Shown piece after piece: positions 1 to 8,900 of a DNA stretch of 64,000 nucleotides. This DNA comes from CAZSLC01 sp964607675. Lineage in GTDB: Bacteria; Bacteroidota; Bacteroidia; Bacteroidales; UBA932. The notes below the pieces were generated by a model that was not told where the DNA came from, searched no databases, and saw only the letters and a list, made by a program, of their open reading frames with translations. Position 1 is the first letter of the stretch. Every line of letters begins with the position of its first letter. The DNA lies in NCBI GenBank assembly GCA_964607675.1, contig CAZSLC010000004.1, positions 1 to 64,000 of the forward strand, read 5' to 3'. A program made the translations under genes and the position numbers.

Positions 1-1048
1 AGAGCAGCTTTTTCTCTATTGATTCGAGCAGTCTAAACTGCGCTTTTGTCCTCACGAGATTGTGCTCTGGGTAACTTGTTTTGTAATAAGTGTCACCATT
101 GAGATAATCACTAAGAAATCTTACAGACTGCATATACGGGAAAAGGGCTGTAGCGTAAGGGAGATTTTCTACTTCAATAGGAAGGAGAAATTTCCCTGCT
201 GATTTGATATATCCTTCGGAAAATGCTTTGTAGATATCCATGTTGAAATCAACTTTTGAAAGCTCTTTTTCATCCTCAGCGGCAGTATTTGCCGCACTCC
301 TGAGGAAGTCACCAAAATCAGAAAAGATAAAACTTGGCATTACTGTATCAAGGTCTATCACGCAGAGGACTTCTCCATTGTTATCAAAAAGCATATTGTT
401 GACCTTTGTGTCGCAGTGGCAAATTCTTTTTGGTAGCTTTCCTTCCCTAAATAGCCTTTCCCCTTTGCACATAAACTCACTTCTTTTACTTATCTCTTCG
501 ATATACCACTCAACCTCTTTCTTTCTACCCACCTTGTCTTCTTCAATTGCATCATTAAGTTGTTGAAGGCGAAATTCGATGTTATGAAAATTGGGAATTG
601 TCTCTCCGAGGGACTCTTTCAGATCGGAGAGCATATATTGAAAATCTCCGAATGTTTCCCCAGCAAATCTTGAATATTTTTCATTAACAACATCATAGCA
701 ATATGCCCCTTCGATGAAAAGCATCATCCTCCAGTACCCCTCTCCATCAAAATAGTACAATTTCCCATTTTTGGTAGGGATGATGGTGAGAACCCTCTTT
801 TCTATTCTCTCCACCCCCTTTTGCACCAATTTTTCCCTTATATGATTAGTGACGGCAAAAATATTGTTTTGAAGCATCTCCACATCTTGGAAGATTGCGT
901 GGTTGATTTTTTGAAGTAGGTAATTGGGGGCATTTCCTACAGTAGAGACTTTGTATGTGGAGTTGATGTGGCCAGTATCAATCGACGTAACTCCAGCCAC
1001 CCTGCCATCAATGGCAAATTGCACAATTATTTCGTTCAGGTTTTTCAT
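1..1048 (-). CDS. APH-fold small-molecule kinase, NahK-like (3' end beyond window)
   Basis: The reading frame opens at an ATG (1048-1046) and runs without a stop to the left edge, about 349 codons, close to the usual 350-370 for this family, so only the extreme C-terminus is missing. It has the aminoglycoside-phosphotransferase kinase core: the catalytic HxDxxxxN motif (HCDTKVNN, catalytic D213) and the metal-binding VIDLDTV segment (D232/D234) followed by SDFGDF. Such proteins transfer phosphate from ATP to a small hydroxyl substrate. In Bacteroidota many are N-acetylhexosamine 1-kinase-like or act on other sugars and amines. The substrate cannot be read from the sequence, so the NahK comparison is an inference. 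It is the last visible gene of a minus-strand unit, three bases after mgsA. Confidence 0.8.
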   Translation of the reverse strand, partial: MKNLNEIIVQFAIDGRVAGVTSIDTGHINSTYKVSTVGNAPNYLLQKINHAIFQDVEMLQNNIFAVTNHIREKLVQKGVERIEKRVLTIIPTKNGKLYYFDGEGYWRMMLFIEGAYCYDVVNEKYSRFAGETFGDFQYMLSDLKESLGETIPNFHNIEFRLQQLNDAIEEDKVGRKKEVEWYIEEISKRSEFMCKGERLFREGKLPKRICHCDTKVNNMLFDNNGEVLCVIDLDTVMPSFIFSDFGDFLRSAANTAAEDEKELSKVDFNMDIYKAFSEGYIKSAGKFLLPIEVENLPYATALFPYMQSVRFLSDYLNGDTYYKTSYPEHNLVRTKAQFRLLESIEKKLL

Positions 1049-1051
1049 ATT

Positions 1052-1507
1052 CTACAATTTTCTATTTAAATATTCTGAATAATCTTTCTTGGTAGGAGTA
1101 TATTCAGAGGTGAAAAGGGGAGAGGAGATAAGAAAGTCGGCGGTTGATCTATTGCAGGCAGTTGGAATATTGTATAGGTTTGATATTCTGAGCAGTGCCT
1201 TAACATCAACATCGTGCGGCTGAGGCTGCATTGGGTCCCAAAGGAACACCATCAGATCGATTTTACCATCGGCAATCATTGCCCCCATCTGCTGGTCACC
1301 TCCGAGCGGACCCGATTTGAGACGTATTACATTGATTTTTTCATCGCTCTGCGAACCATCATCAATGACATCCTGCACCAATTTACCAGTAGTGCCAGTG
1401 CAAACAAGCTGGTGCTTTTCAAGTGTCTTTCTGTTGAATTTTACCCATTCTATCAAATCTTTCTTTTTGTTGTCGTGAGCCACAAGGGCAATAGTTTTAA
1501 TTTTCAT
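1052..1507 (-). CDS. mgsA: Methylglyoxal synthase
   Basis: This 151-residue protein converts dihydroxyacetone phosphate to methylglyoxal and phosphate, a cytosolic bypass that relieves phosphorylated-sugar stress. It shows the N-terminal AHDNKK segment, the phosphate-binding CTGTTG loop (residues 36-41) and the SGPLGGDQQ motif, whose aspartate falls at position 71 as in the E. coli enzyme. WDPMQPQPHDVD, another family signature, follows. The length matches E. coli MgsA (152). The gene lies between mnmD (5 bp upstream) and a sugar-kinase-like gene (3 bp downstream) on the minus strand, so it is probably cotranscribed from the mnmD promoter. Confidence 0.96.
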   Translation of the reverse strand: MKIKTIALVAHDNKKKDLIEWVKFNRKTLEKHQLVCTGTTGKLVQDVIDDGSQSDEKINVIRLKSGPLGGDQQMGAMIADGKIDLMVFLWDPMQPQPHDVDVKALLRISNLYNIPTACNRSTADFLISSPLFTSEYTPTKKDYSEYLNRKL

Positions 1508-1512
1508 AACTT

Positions 1513-2154
1513 TTATATTTTAATTGCTCTAACCATATGTCTTTTTTTTCCAGCCCCCTTCAATCTTTGCACCTCAAATCCAACATTACGAAGCCTCTGC
1601 TTTACAACCCCTTTAGCAGAATAGGTGACAAGTACACCTCCTTGTCGCATAGAGAGAAATATTTTTGCAAACTGTGCCTCAGACCACAATTCGGGCTGGG
1701 AATCGGGGGAGAATGGATCAAAATAGACCAAATCAATATCCTCCTTAGGAAGGAATTCCAAAAAATCGCACTCTCTCTTGATCAATGTGAAATTGGGGAC
1801 AATTGGTACCTCTTTTTCCCATTCTGCCAATTGAATTGCGGCTGCAAAAGGGGATATGCTCTGATAACTAAGGGATTCGTACACTTCTTTAGTAAGGGGA
1901 TATTTCTCCAAACTCTCATATAAGATACTAACATTGCCCAATTTGAGGCCCTCTTCAAGGGTGAGAATTGCATTTAACCCAGTCCCAAAGCCGAATTCTA
2001 CAATTTTAACGATGTTGCCCTTGGAGATATAACTAAGACCATTGTCTATATACACATACTTGGATTCCATTACTGCACCCTCTAAAGAGTGGTATGTTTG
2101 TTGAAATCTCTCTGAGAACAGAGTTTTTGAACCATCGTCAGCAGTTAGTATCAT
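1513..2154 (-). CDS. mnmD: tRNA (mnm5s2U34) methyltransferase, stand-alone MnmD
   Basis: The product (213 aa) is an S-adenosylmethionine-dependent methyltransferase of the DUF752/MnmD family. It performs the last methylation of 5-methylaminomethyl-2-thiouridine at the tRNA wobble base. The SAM-binding VEFGFGTGLNA motif is at residues 52-62, and the LVYFDPFSP catalytic segment is around 142-150. The GAGKKRHM sequence near the C-terminus is typical of the family. The FAD oxidase half found in fused enterobacterial MnmC is absent, which is normal in Bacteroidota. It is the first gene of a minus-strand unit with mgsA and the kinase gene, divergent from secA. Confidence 0.93.
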   Translation of the reverse strand: MILTADDGSKTLFSERFQQTYHSLEGAVMESKYVYIDNGLSYISKGNIVKIVEFGFGTGLNAILTLEEGLKLGNVSILYESLEKYPLTKEVYESLSYQSISPFAAAIQLAEWEKEVPIVPNFTLIKRECDFLEFLPKEDIDLVYFDPFSPDSQPELWSEAQFAKIFLSMRQGGVLVTYSAKGVVKQRLRNVGFEVQRLKGAGKKRHMVRAIKI

Positions 2155-2171
2155 CCTTAAAAATAGTTATG

Positions 2172-2179
2172 CAAATATA
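2172..2179 (-). promoter_or_regulatory. -7 promoter element for mnmD
   Basis: On the minus strand these bases read TATATTTG, matching the Bacteroidota -7 consensus TAnnTTTG. They lie 17 bp before the mnmD start codon. No clear TTTG -33 element was seen. Confidence 0.6.
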
Positions 2180-2199
2180 ATAAATTAACCATATTTCCT

Positions 2200-2207
2200 T
2201 ATCTTTG
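2200..2207 (+). promoter_or_regulatory. -7 promoter element for secA
   Basis: TATCTTTG matches the Bacteroidota -7 consensus TAnnTTTG and ends 22 bp before the secA ATG. It lies 20 bp from the divergent mnmD -7 element. No good -33 TTTG is visible, so recognition may depend mainly on the -7 box. Confidence 0.65.
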
Positions 2208-2229
2208 CAAATTAATAACAATTGATATT

Positions 2230-5200
2230 ATGGCATCATTTAATGATTTTTTAAAGAAATTATTTGGATCAAAGGCTGACAGGGACATGAAAGCTATACG
2301 TCCTACTTTGGAAAAAGTGCTAAAGGAGTATAGTCGGATTGATATTCTTTCAGATGATCAGCTTCGTGAAGAGACAGATAAATTAAGGGCAATAATTAAT
2401 AAGAAAATTGCAAAGGAACTTGAGGATAAAAAGGAGCTAAGAGATAAATTGGCGAATACCTCTATTGATATAAAGAAGAAAGAAGAAATAGCAACCGAAA
2501 TAGACAGGGTCAATAAAAAAATAGATGAGTTGACTAAGGAGATTCTTGACGAAGTCTTACCAACAGCATTTGCTGTCATGAAATCAACGGCAAGGAGATT
2601 TAAAGAGAACCCTACCATAAAGGTGAAAGCATCTGAGATGGATAAGGAGTTCAGCATAAAACACAGCTATGTACAAATAGATGGAGAATATGCTATTTGG
2701 AAAAACACATGGAATGCAGGGGGCAATCCGATAGTGTGGGACATGGTCCATTATGATGTTCAGTTGATAGGGGGGATTGTCCTTCATCAGGGAAAAATAT
2801 CAGAAATGGCCACAGGTGAAGGTAAAACACTTGTTGCCACCCTACCAGTCTTTCTAAATGCCCTTGCAGGGAGGGGTGTTCATGTCGTAACAGTAAATGA
2901 TTATCTTTCTAAACGTGACTCTGAGTGGATGGGACCTCTCTATCAGTTTCATGGATTGAGGGTTGACTGTATAGATAAGCACCAACCCAATTCGGATGAG
3001 AGGAAAAAAGCATATTTGGCAGATATTACTTTCGGGACCAACAATGAGTTTGGTTTTGACTACCTTAGAGATAATATGGCAATCGATGTTAAAGACTTGG
3101 TCCAAACGGAACACTACTATGCAATAGTTGACGAGGTGGACTCTGTGTTGATTGATGATGCGCGTACTCCATTGATTATTTCAGGACCAGTTCCCAAGGG
3201 GGAAGATCAGATGTTTATGGAGTATAAACCCCCTATTGAGAGGTTGTATAATCTCCAAAAAACATTAGTGCGCGAGTATTTTACAAAAGCAAAAGCAATG
3301 TTAGAGGAGGCTGAGAAAACAGGAGGGTCAAGTGATGAAGGGGCAGAAAATTTGTTTTTAGCATATAAAGGACTTCCCTCATATACCCCTCTGGTAAAGT
3401 ATCTTTTGGACTCGAAAGCTCAGAGTATCTTAAAAGGTGTTGAAAAAAACTTTATTCAATCACAATCGTTGGGCTTTGGTGGAAAGGATAAAAACATTCA
3501 AAAATTTAAAAATCTCCTTATCGACAACCTCTATTTTGTTATTGAAGAACAACAAAAATCGGTTGAGTTGACAGATAAAGGTCACGATCTACTTTCAAAA
3601 GCATTCGGAGACAAAGACGAAAACTTCTTCATCATTCCAAATATGGGAGATGATGTATCAAATATAGAGAAACTCGAAATATCTGATGAAGAAAAACAAC
3701 AAATGAAAGATGAGGTGCTCGCTGATTTCTCAATTAAATCAGAAAGGGTTCACACCATCAATCAGCTACTAAAGGCATACGCTATGTTTGAAAAGGATGT
3801 TGAGTATGTTTTGATGGACAATAAAATTAAAATTGTAGATGAGCAGACGGGGCGTATCCTTGAGGGAAGAAGATATTCAGATGGATTGCATCAAGCTATC
3901 GAAGCAAAGGAAAATGTAAAAGTAGAGGCGGCCACCCAAACATTTGCAACAATCACACTTCAAAATTACTTTAGAATGTACACCAAACTTGCAGGGATGA
4001 CAGGTACAGCAGAGACAGAGGCAGGTGAGTTCTGGTCCATCTACAAACTTGAAGTTGTTGTGATACCAACAAACAAACAAATCATCAGAAAAGACAACTC
4101 TGATATGGTCTTTATGACTAAAAGGGAGAAATACGACGCAGTGGTCAAGAAAATTATCTCTTTGTCTGAAGAGGGGCGTCCAGTACTTGTGGGTACAACC
4201 TCCGTTGAGGTCTCAGAATTAATCAGCAGAATGCTGAAAATGAAAGGCATCAAACACAATGTGTTAAATGCCAAGCAACATGCCAGAGAGGCTGAGATAG
4301 TAGCAACAGCTGGGCAGACAGGGGTAGTTACGATAGCAACCAATATGGCTGGTCGTGGTACAGATATCAAGTTGAGTGCAGAGGCAAGAGCAGCTGGGGG
4401 GCTTGCGATTGTAGGTACTGAAAGACATGATAGTCGTCGTGTAGATAGACAGTTAAGGGGCCGTGCAGGACGGCAAGGAGACCCAGGATCATCAACATTT
4501 TACGTCTCTTTTGAAGATGATTTGATGCGTTTGTTCGGATCTTATGAAGTACTTAAAAAATTCAAATTAGAAGAGGGTGAACCTATGACACACCCCATGC
4601 TCACTAACGCAATTGAAAGGGCTCAAAGGAAGGTAGAGGAGAACAACTTTGGGATAAGGAAGAGACTTCTTGAATACGATGATGTGATGAATCAGCAAAG
4701 AAAGGTAATCTATACGAAGAGAAAAAATGCATTGGATGGGGAGAGAATAGATATAGATATGGCCAATATGATGAGCGACTATTGTGATATCATCACCGAA
4801 AAATCTAAAGGAGTAGGATTTGAACAATTCAATGAAAGGGTGATACGCTCCATCTCTATAGCCCCAAATTTCGATAGGGATTCATTTGAAAAGATGTCAT
4901 CAGAACAGATATCCGACCATTTGTATGAAAATCTTAAAAAAGAATATAATAGAAGAAGTGAATTGTTAGTTAAACAAGCCTGGCCAGTAATAAAAAATAT
5001 TTATGAAAGGCAAGCAAATGTTTATGAGAATATTGCAATTCCAATTATCGAAGGTAATAAGGTCCTCCAAGTCATCGTAAACTTGAAAAAAACATATGAG
5101 ACAGAGGGGAGAGAAATCGCAAAAGGTGTTAGCAAAACAATAACACTACTTATGATAGATGAATACTGGAAAGAGCATCTTCGCGAGATGGATGAGCTTA

Positions 5201-5559
5201 AGCAGTCTGTTCAAAATGCAGCTTACGAGCAAAAAGACCCATTGTTAGTTTACAAATTTGAAAGTTTTAATCTTTTCGAGGGCGTATTAGAAAAAATAAG
5301 CAAAGAGGTCATCTCATACGTGATGAGGGCAAAACTCCCTATTAGAGAAGACAACGATCAAACAGCCTTAAGTGAGGGACGCAGAAGAAGAGCAGATCTA
5401 AGCAATACCACCACTTCAAGAAGCGATTTGGCCACCAATGGAGGTGAACCAAGGAGCAATGCCCCAGTGAGAGTAGAAAAAAAAGTGGGACGAAATGACC
5501 CTTGCCCTTGTGGCTCAGGGAAAAAATATAAAAATTGTCATGGTCGTGACGCAGAATAA
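2230..5559 (+). CDS. secA: Preprotein translocase ATPase SecA
   Basis: SecA (1109 aa) is the motor that pushes unfolded preproteins through SecYEG. The Walker A region (MATGEGKT) is near residues 192-199 and the DEAD-type Walker B (VDEVDS) near 299-304. The second nucleotide-binding fold carries TNMAGRGTD and the GRAGRQGD motif. The C-terminus ends in a SEC-C zinc-binding segment with CPCGSG and a final C-H pair, used for SecB or ribosome contact. The protein is about 200 residues longer than E. coli SecA. Extra sequence lies in a long insert after ISGP (roughly residues 320-435) and in a charged N-terminal region (about 55-100). Long SecA forms are usual in Bacteroidota. The ATG at 2230 follows a good -7 promoter. 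Confidence 0.98.
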   Translation: MASFNDFLKKLFGSKADRDMKAIRPTLEKVLKEYSRIDILSDDQLREETDKLRAIINKKIAKELEDKKELRDKLANTSIDIKKKEEIATEIDRVNKKIDELTKEILDEVLPTAFAVMKSTARRFKENPTIKVKASEMDKEFSIKHSYVQIDGEYAIWKNTWNAGGNPIVWDMVHYDVQLIGGIVLHQGKISEMATGEGKTLVATLPVFLNALAGRGVHVVTVNDYLSKRDSEWMGPLYQFHGLRVDCIDKHQPNSDERKKAYLADITFGTNNEFGFDYLRDNMAIDVKDLVQTEHYYAIVDEVDSVLIDDARTPLIISGPVPKGEDQMFMEYKPPIERLYNLQKTLVREYFTKAKAMLEEAEKTGGSSDEGAENLFLAYKGLPSYTPLVKYLLDSKAQSILKGVEKNFIQSQSLGFGGKDKNIQKFKNLLIDNLYFVIEEQQKSVELTDKGHDLLSKAFGDKDENFFIIPNMGDDVSNIEKLEISDEEKQQMKDEVLADFSIKSERVHTINQLLKAYAMFEKDVEYVLMDNKIKIVDEQTGRILEGRRYSDGLHQAIEAKENVKVEAATQTFATITLQNYFRMYTKLAGMTGTAETEAGEFWSIYKLEVVVIPTNKQIIRKDNSDMVFMTKREKYDAVVKKIISLSEEGRPVLVGTTSVEVSELISRMLKMKGIKHNVLNAKQHAREAEIVATAGQTGVVTIATNMAGRGTDIKLSAEARAAGGLAIVGTERHDSRRVDRQLRGRAGRQGDPGSSTFYVSFEDDLMRLFGSYEVLKKFKLEEGEPMTHPMLTNAIERAQRKVEENNFGIRKRLLEYDDVMNQQRKVIYTKRKNALDGERIDIDMANMMSDYCDIITEKSKGVGFEQFNERVIRSISIAPNFDRDSFEKMSSEQISDHLYENLKKEYNRRSELLVKQAWPVIKNIYERQANVYENIAIPIIEGNKVLQVIVNLKKTYETEGREIAKGVSKTITLLMIDEYWKEHLREMDELKQSVQNAAYEQKDPLLVYKFESFNLFEGVLEKISKEVISYVMRAKLPIREDNDQTALSEGRRRRADLSNTTTSRSDLATNGGEPRSNAPVRVEKKVGRNDPCPCGSGKKYKNCHGRDAE

Positions 5560-5573
5560 ATAATAAAAAAGAT

Positions 5574-6971
5574 ATGGAAAAATTTGATATAATAGTAGTA
5601 GGATCAGGCCCAGGTGGATATGTAACAGCAATCAGAGCCTCACAGTTGGGTTTCAATGTAGCTATAGTAGAACGCTCTGAACTCGGAGGAATTTGTTTAA
5701 ATTGGGGTTGTATCCCAACCAAAGCACTTTTAAAAAGTGCACAAGCTCTTCACTATGCTCAATCAGCAGAAAATTATGGATTTGAAATAGATGGAGAAAT
5801 AAAAGTTGACATCAAAAAAGTGGTAGAAAGGAGTAGGGGAGTCTCAGCACAAATGTCAAAAGGGGTAGAGTATTTGATCAAAAAAAATAAAATAACCCTT
5901 ATCAATGGTTCTGCCATTTTAAAAAAAGGCAAAATCGTTGAGGTAACCAACAATCAAGGTGAGGTTATTGACTACTCTGCTTCTCATATCATCCTTGCTA
6001 CTGGAGCTCGACCCAATTCGTTACCATTTGCCCCAATAGATGGCGAAAAAATAATCTCATATTTTCAAGCATTAGTTCCTGAAAAACTACCTAAGAGTCT
6101 TGCAATTATCGGATCGGGAGCCATTGGAAGTGAATTTGCTTTTTTCTACCGCACGATGGGGGTGGAAAATGTCTATTTAATAGAGTATTTAGAGAGAATA
6201 GTTCCACTTGAAGATGATGAGGTATCTGCACAACTAAGTCGCTCATTCAGAAAGATGGGAATCAAAGTATTAGTATCATCTCAAGTGAAAAATGTAGATA
6301 CTACTGGAGATATTTGCAAATTGACAGTTGAAACCAAAAAAGGGGTAGAAGAAATTGATGCAGAGTTGGTACTTTCAGCAGTAGGTGTAGTTCCAAATAC
6401 AGATTTCATAGGACTCGAAGAATTAGGAGTTGAAATGGTGCGCTCAAAGGTCAAAGTTGACACATTCTATAGAACCAATATTGAGGGTATTTATGCCATT
6501 GGAGACATTATCCCCACACCTGCATTGGCACACGTTGCATCAGCCGAAGGTATCTGTTGTGTAGAGAACATAGCGGGACTCAACCCTGCTCCGATAGATT
6601 ATGGCAACATACCAGGATGTACCTATACTTCCCCTGAAATAGCTTCAGTAGGGATGACAGAGCGTGCAGTCAAGGAGAAAGGGATCGAATACAAAATAGG
6701 TAAATTTCCATTTACAGCCTCTGGCAAAGCTACAGCCGCAGGAGAAAAGGATGGTTTTGTAAAATTAATTTTGGATGCTAATACAGACGAAATATTAGGA
6801 GCCCATTTGGTAGGGCTCAATGTCACAGAAATGCTCTCTGGTATAGTGGTTGCAAGGAACAAAGGAGTTAAAGGAAAAGATATCATTCACTCTGTTCACC
6901 CTCACCCAACAATGAGTGAAGCAATAATGGAAGCAGCTGCTGCAGCTCATAACGAAGTTATTCATCTTTAG
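5574..6971 (+). CDS. lpdA: Dihydrolipoyl dehydrogenase
   Basis: The enzyme (465 aa) is the FAD-dependent E3 component that reoxidises lipoamide with NAD+ for 2-oxoacid dehydrogenase or glycine-cleavage complexes. Visible are the FAD-binding GSGPGG motif (residues 10-15), the redox-active disulfide CLNWGC (C41 and C46), the NAD-binding IGSGAIGSEFA motif, and the C-terminal HPHPTMSE dimer segment carrying the catalytic His-Glu pair. It begins 14 bp after secA and may be read through from it. No E1 or E2 subunit genes are nearby, so the partner complex cannot be told from context. Confidence 0.96.
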   Translation: MEKFDIIVVGSGPGGYVTAIRASQLGFNVAIVERSELGGICLNWGCIPTKALLKSAQALHYAQSAENYGFEIDGEIKVDIKKVVERSRGVSAQMSKGVEYLIKKNKITLINGSAILKKGKIVEVTNNQGEVIDYSASHIILATGARPNSLPFAPIDGEKIISYFQALVPEKLPKSLAIIGSGAIGSEFAFFYRTMGVENVYLIEYLERIVPLEDDEVSAQLSRSFRKMGIKVLVSSQVKNVDTTGDICKLTVETKKGVEEIDAELVLSAVGVVPNTDFIGLEELGVEMVRSKVKVDTFYRTNIEGIYAIGDIIPTPALAHVASAEGICCVENIAGLNPAPIDYGNIPGCTYTSPEIASVGMTERAVKEKGIEYKIGKFPFTASGKATAAGEKDGFVKLILDANTDEILGAHLVGLNVTEMLSGIVVARNKGVKGKDIIHSVHPHPTMSEAIMEAAAAAHNEVIHL

Positions 6972-6974
6972 ACA

Positions 6975-6982
6975 TATTTTTG
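6975..6982 (+). promoter_or_regulatory. -7-like element just before the bactofilin ATG
   Basis: TATTTTTG matches TAnnTTTG but ends only 3 bp before the ATG at 6986. If functional it would give a leaderless or nearly leaderless bactofilin mRNA. A chance match in AT-rich DNA is possible. Confidence 0.35.
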
Positions 6983-6985
6983 CAC

Positions 6986-7372
6986 ATGAAACAAGATACA
7001 TCACCTCAAATAAACGAAATATGTAGAATTTCAAAGCCTACTGTCATTGAAGGCTTCTTGGACACTACTTCAGACATTAGAATTGATGGAACCTTTAAAG
7101 GAAACATCCGTACAAAAGGGAAAATTGTAGTTGGAGAGTCTGCAATTGTAGAAGGAACCATAGTGGCTCAAAATGCCGATATTTCTGGGAAAATCAAAGG
7201 AGAATTGTATATTGGAGATACACTTTCTCTTAGGAACAAATCAATCACTGATGGGACAATGCTTTTGTCAAAGTTATCCATCGACATCGGTGCTATTTTC
7301 AATGGAACGTGTAAAATGGTAAATAAAGAAGATTTTGAAAAAGCTGCAAGTAAAGCATTTGCAACGAAGTAA
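6986..7372 (+). CDS. Bactofilin-family polymer-forming protein
   Basis: The protein is 128 aa from the ATG at 6986. A TTG two codons upstream (6980) lies inside the possible -7 element and is rejected as the start. Bactofilins assemble into nucleotide-independent filaments through a right-handed beta-helix and scaffold envelope or morphogenesis proteins. The central region has the short repeating beta-helix pattern with glycine turns (IDGTFKGNI, VVGESAIVEGTIVAQNADISGKIKGEL), flanked by less ordered tails. No membrane segment is present. It follows lpdA by 14 bp and ends exactly where the convergent glycosyltransferase gene ends. Its particular cellular role cannot be inferred from these neighbours. 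Confidence 0.9.
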   Translation: MKQDTSPQINEICRISKPTVIEGFLDTTSDIRIDGTFKGNIRTKGKIVVGESAIVEGTIVAQNADISGKIKGELYIGDTLSLRNKSITDGTMLLSKLSIDIGAIFNGTCKMVNKEDFEKAASKAFATK

Positions 7373-8335
7373 CTATCTTATCCTTCCACTTATATGGTAC
7401 TTGTTCCTATTCTCATCACTTCTTGCTATTAGCTCTCCTATGTATCCTGTCAAAAAGAGCATAACGCCTATAATAAGGGCGACGAGAGCTAAATAGAAAA
7501 GTGGCTGGTCTGTGATTGGTCTATATCTGAGCCCTTTTGACTGAGTTACCAATTTGTCAATGATAATGAAAAGGGAGATACCTAAACCTGAAAGAAAAGA
7601 GACGATACCTAATATACCAAAAAAATGCATTGGTTTTTTACTGAATCTCGCTAAGAAATTTAGAGTAATTAAGTCCAAAAAACCGTTGAAAAAGCGGCTA
7701 ATTCCAAATTTGCTTTTTCCATATTTACGCTTGTGGTGAGTAACCACCTTTTCTGCTATTTTAGTAAACCCAGCATTCTTTGCAATATAAGGAATATATC
7801 TATGCATATCTCCATATATCTCTATCTCTTTAACCACCTCTCCACGATAGGCTTTTATCCCACAGTTCATATCATGTAGTTTCAAACCTGTAACTTTCCT
7901 TGCTGTATAATTGTATAATTTGGAGGGAAGATTCTTTGAAATAGGGTTGTCGTACCTTTTCTTCTTCCATCCAGAAACGACGTCATACCCATCATTACAG
8001 ATCATTTTATACAATTCTGGTATCTCTTCTGGGCTGTCTTGAAGATCTGCATCCATAGTGATAACGACGTTGCCTTGAGAGGCTTCAAATCCACACTGAA
8101 GAGCTGCTGATTTGCCATAATTCCTTCTGAATCTAACCCCTCTTATATGTGTATTTGTTTTGGATATTTTTTCAATGATATCCCATGAGTGATCTGTGCT
8201 TCCATCATCAATGATTATAGTCTCATAGCTGAGACTCGCAATGTCAGAAGATGCAATAGCTTTATCTATCCATTCGATTAACTCAACCAACGACTCCTCT
8301 TCGTTATATGCCGATATGACGATTGATATATCCAT
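7373..8335 (-). CDS. GT2 glycosyltransferase, DPM1/GtrB-like, membrane-anchored
   Basis: The 320-residue product has an N-terminal GT-A fold: ISAYNEEE, IIDDGSTD (residues 41-48), FRRNYGKSAAL and the MDADLQD nucleotide-sugar/metal site with D95 and D97. Two C-terminal hydrophobic helices follow, around residues 232-256 and 273-300. This architecture is typical of enzymes that move a sugar from a nucleotide donor to a polyprenyl phosphate at the inner face of the membrane. The donor and acceptor are not determinable. The gene is 11 bp downstream of the DUF4199 gene. Its stop codon directly abuts the stop of the convergent bactofilin gene with no intervening base. Confidence 0.9.
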   Translation of the reverse strand: MDISIVISAYNEEESLVELIEWIDKAIASSDIASLSYETIIIDDGSTDHSWDIIEKISKTNTHIRGVRFRRNYGKSAALQCGFEASQGNVVITMDADLQDSPEEIPELYKMICNDGYDVVSGWKKKRYDNPISKNLPSKLYNYTARKVTGLKLHDMNCGIKAYRGEVVKEIEIYGDMHRYIPYIAKNAGFTKIAEKVVTHHKRKYGKSKFGISRFFNGFLDLITLNFLARFSKKPMHFFGILGIVSFLSGLGISLFIIIDKLVTQSKGLRYRPITDQPLFYLALVALIIGVMLFLTGYIGELIARSDENRNKYHISGRIR

Positions 8336-8346
8336 TATCCGTTATA

Positions 8347-8859
8347 TTATTGTTCAAAAAAATGAATCTCTTTTTTAGTCCAGTTTGCTGCAATGGCAGG
8401 GATAATAACTCCCCAAAACATGCAGTTGAAAAACTGAGAAATGATGATAGCTGTAGGTAAGATGGCTTCTAACTCCTCAAAATCCATATCTATAGACATC
8501 CCAGATGATTCAATAGTGGCAAATGCTATCTCTAAAGATTGATTTAAGACATCAGGTTGGATAAACAAATATAAAATTGCAATCCAAAAAGTGCAGACTA
8601 TTGACGATAGGAAACATATCTTGAAACCATATTTAAAAGATTGTCCATAAGTAACCTCCTCTTGTTCCTCTGAGAATTGTTTCATGAAGTAATAAACCAA
8701 AGAGATTACGGCAGCAAGCTTTACAAATGTGAGGATATTTGCAACAATTTTCATCTCAGGTGTTAACGCTACAATAAGTGTAGTGGCAATAGTAATTATC
8801 GACAATATCAAACCATTTTTAGCTGCAAGCGACCACTCTGCTCTCTTTTCCATAAACAT
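8347..8859 (-). CDS. DUF4199 family membrane protein
   Basis: This 170-residue protein has about four hydrophobic helices (roughly residues 13-32, 36-59, 80-100 and 135-160) with short polar loops. It matches the appearance of DUF4199 proteins, which in Bacteroidota commonly sit next to a DPM1/GtrB-type GT2 gene, as here. Its function is unknown. The pairing suggests an accessory membrane partner in lipid-linked sugar handling, but that is inference. Two ATG codons are possible (8859 and 8853); the first is used here. It opens a two-gene minus-strand unit divergent from thrS. Confidence 0.8.
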   Translation of the reverse strand: MFMEKRAEWSLAAKNGLILSIITIATTLIVALTPEMKIVANILTFVKLAAVISLVYYFMKQFSEEQEEVTYGQSFKYGFKICFLSSIVCTFWIAILYLFIQPDVLNQSLEIAFATIESSGMSIDMDFEELEAILPTAIIISQFFNCMFWGVIIPAIAANWTKKEIHFFEQ

Positions 8860-8879
8860 ATTTATTTGTAATTAAAGCA

Positions 8880-8887
8880 CAAATTTA
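8880..8887 (-). promoter_or_regulatory. -7 promoter element for the DUF4199-glycosyltransferase unit
   Basis: On the minus strand the bases read TAAATTTG, a full match to TAnnTTTG, 20 bp upstream of the DUF4199 start. Confidence 0.6.
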
Positions 8888-8900
8888 ATACAAAAAACAT

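Noticed and set aside
240..566. Plus-strand open frame of 108 codons
   Set aside because: It lies wholly inside the minus-strand kinase gene, which has clear catalytic motifs; the plus frame has low-complexity Ser/Leu content and no family resemblance.
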